Positions 63,929-64,000 of a stretch of 64,000 nt of DNA are shown piece after piece. This stretch comes from Methanothrix sp. GTDB lineage: Archaea > Halobacteriota > Methanosarcinia > Methanotrichales > Methanotrichaceae. Each line of letters starts with the position of its first letter. Positions within the stretch are counted from its first letter, which is position 1. Position numbers and translations under genes: made by a program. The DNA lies in contig JANYKI010000126.1 in NCBI GenBank assembly GCA_025361645.1, positions 1-64,000 on the forward strand, in the 5' to 3' direction. The notes under the pieces were generated by a model. That model had not been told where the DNA came from and ran no database searches. It worked only from the letters and a program-made list of their open reading frames with translations.

Positions 63929-64000
63929 TTAGAGTACGACCTTCTCCGCCTCTTCGGCGCTATAGCCCAGATGAACCACGGCGCACAGCTTCTTGACCAG
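63929..64000 (-). CDS. C-terminal end of a clipped gene
   Basis: The last 23 codons of a minus-strand gene lie at the window edge, ending HLGYSAEEAEKVVL before a TAA (63929-63931). Too little to assign a product. Confidence 0.5.
   Translation of the reverse strand: MVKKLCAVVHLGYSAEEAEKVVL

Overview
The window looks like chromosomal DNA of a methanogenic archaeon, most likely Methanothrix (Methanosaeta) or a close relative. Supporting signs are the archaeal N-glycosylation transferase AglB, the RIO2 kinase, a DUF460 protein, archaeal-type phosphoglycerate kinase, an AhbB/HemA/HemB cluster for the siroheme route to heme, an Amt/GlnK pair, an iron-sulfur flavoprotein, TATA-box promoters (several placed as for leaderless mRNAs), and large beta-helix and beta-propeller surface proteins. 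No mcr or rRNA gene is present, so the genus is an inference. I found no tRNA, rRNA, CRISPR array or complete insertion sequence.

Layout. 0-5.8 kb: a HAD protein, a coiled-coil winged-helix protein, and an HAE3-type RND exporter with a membrane-anchored surface protein, divergent from a GbsR-like regulator. 5.9-12.9 kb: a hybrid histidine kinase, redox genes (nitroreductase, a frameshifted DUF362 ferredoxin, an iron-sulfur flavoprotein) and small hypotheticals. 13-18.2 kb: a secreted protein, an M6 protease, thiC and a metallo-hydrolase. 18.3-23.7 kb: an accessory island with a decayed HsdM, an Nmad3-like gene, a neighbour broken by one stop codon, a PD-(D/E)XK nuclease, a DUF1828 gene pair and a 37-residue basic membrane peptide. 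23.7-33.3 kb: argD-hisC-AK6, a response regulator, a NosD-like protein and the tetrapyrrole genes ahbB-sirC-hemA-hemB. 33.3-38.3 kb: aglB, a family-4 uracil-DNA glycosylase and a sugar nucleotidyltransferase. 38.3-39.6 kb: a gene-poor stretch with nested inverted repeats, a very GC-rich patch, a 30-residue membrane peptide, a 44-bp duplicated promoter and an orphan BsuBI/PstI endonuclease domain. 39.6-56 kb: housekeeping genes (isocitrate dehydrogenase, rio2, DUF460, amtB-glnK, DHH phosphoesterase, pgk, pdxST), a pentapeptide-repeat channel-like protein and a 1214-residue propeller protein. 56-63 kb: a bacterial-looking signalling cluster (frameshifted CheB-CheR-PAS, hybrid kinase, a broken kinase remnant, receiver, receiver-kinase). 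A TPR protein and a clipped gene end the window.

The window is rich in broken genes: DUF362, the Nmad3 neighbour, HsdM, the BsuBI/PstI domain, a wHTH remnant, CheB-CheR and a kinase remnant. Two of the frameshifts lie in short C runs, so sequencing error must be excluded. The best candidate for something undescribed is the 18.7-22 kb modification/defence island, followed by the duplicated promoter that serves a leaderless 30-residue peptide on one side and a restriction-enzyme fragment on the other.
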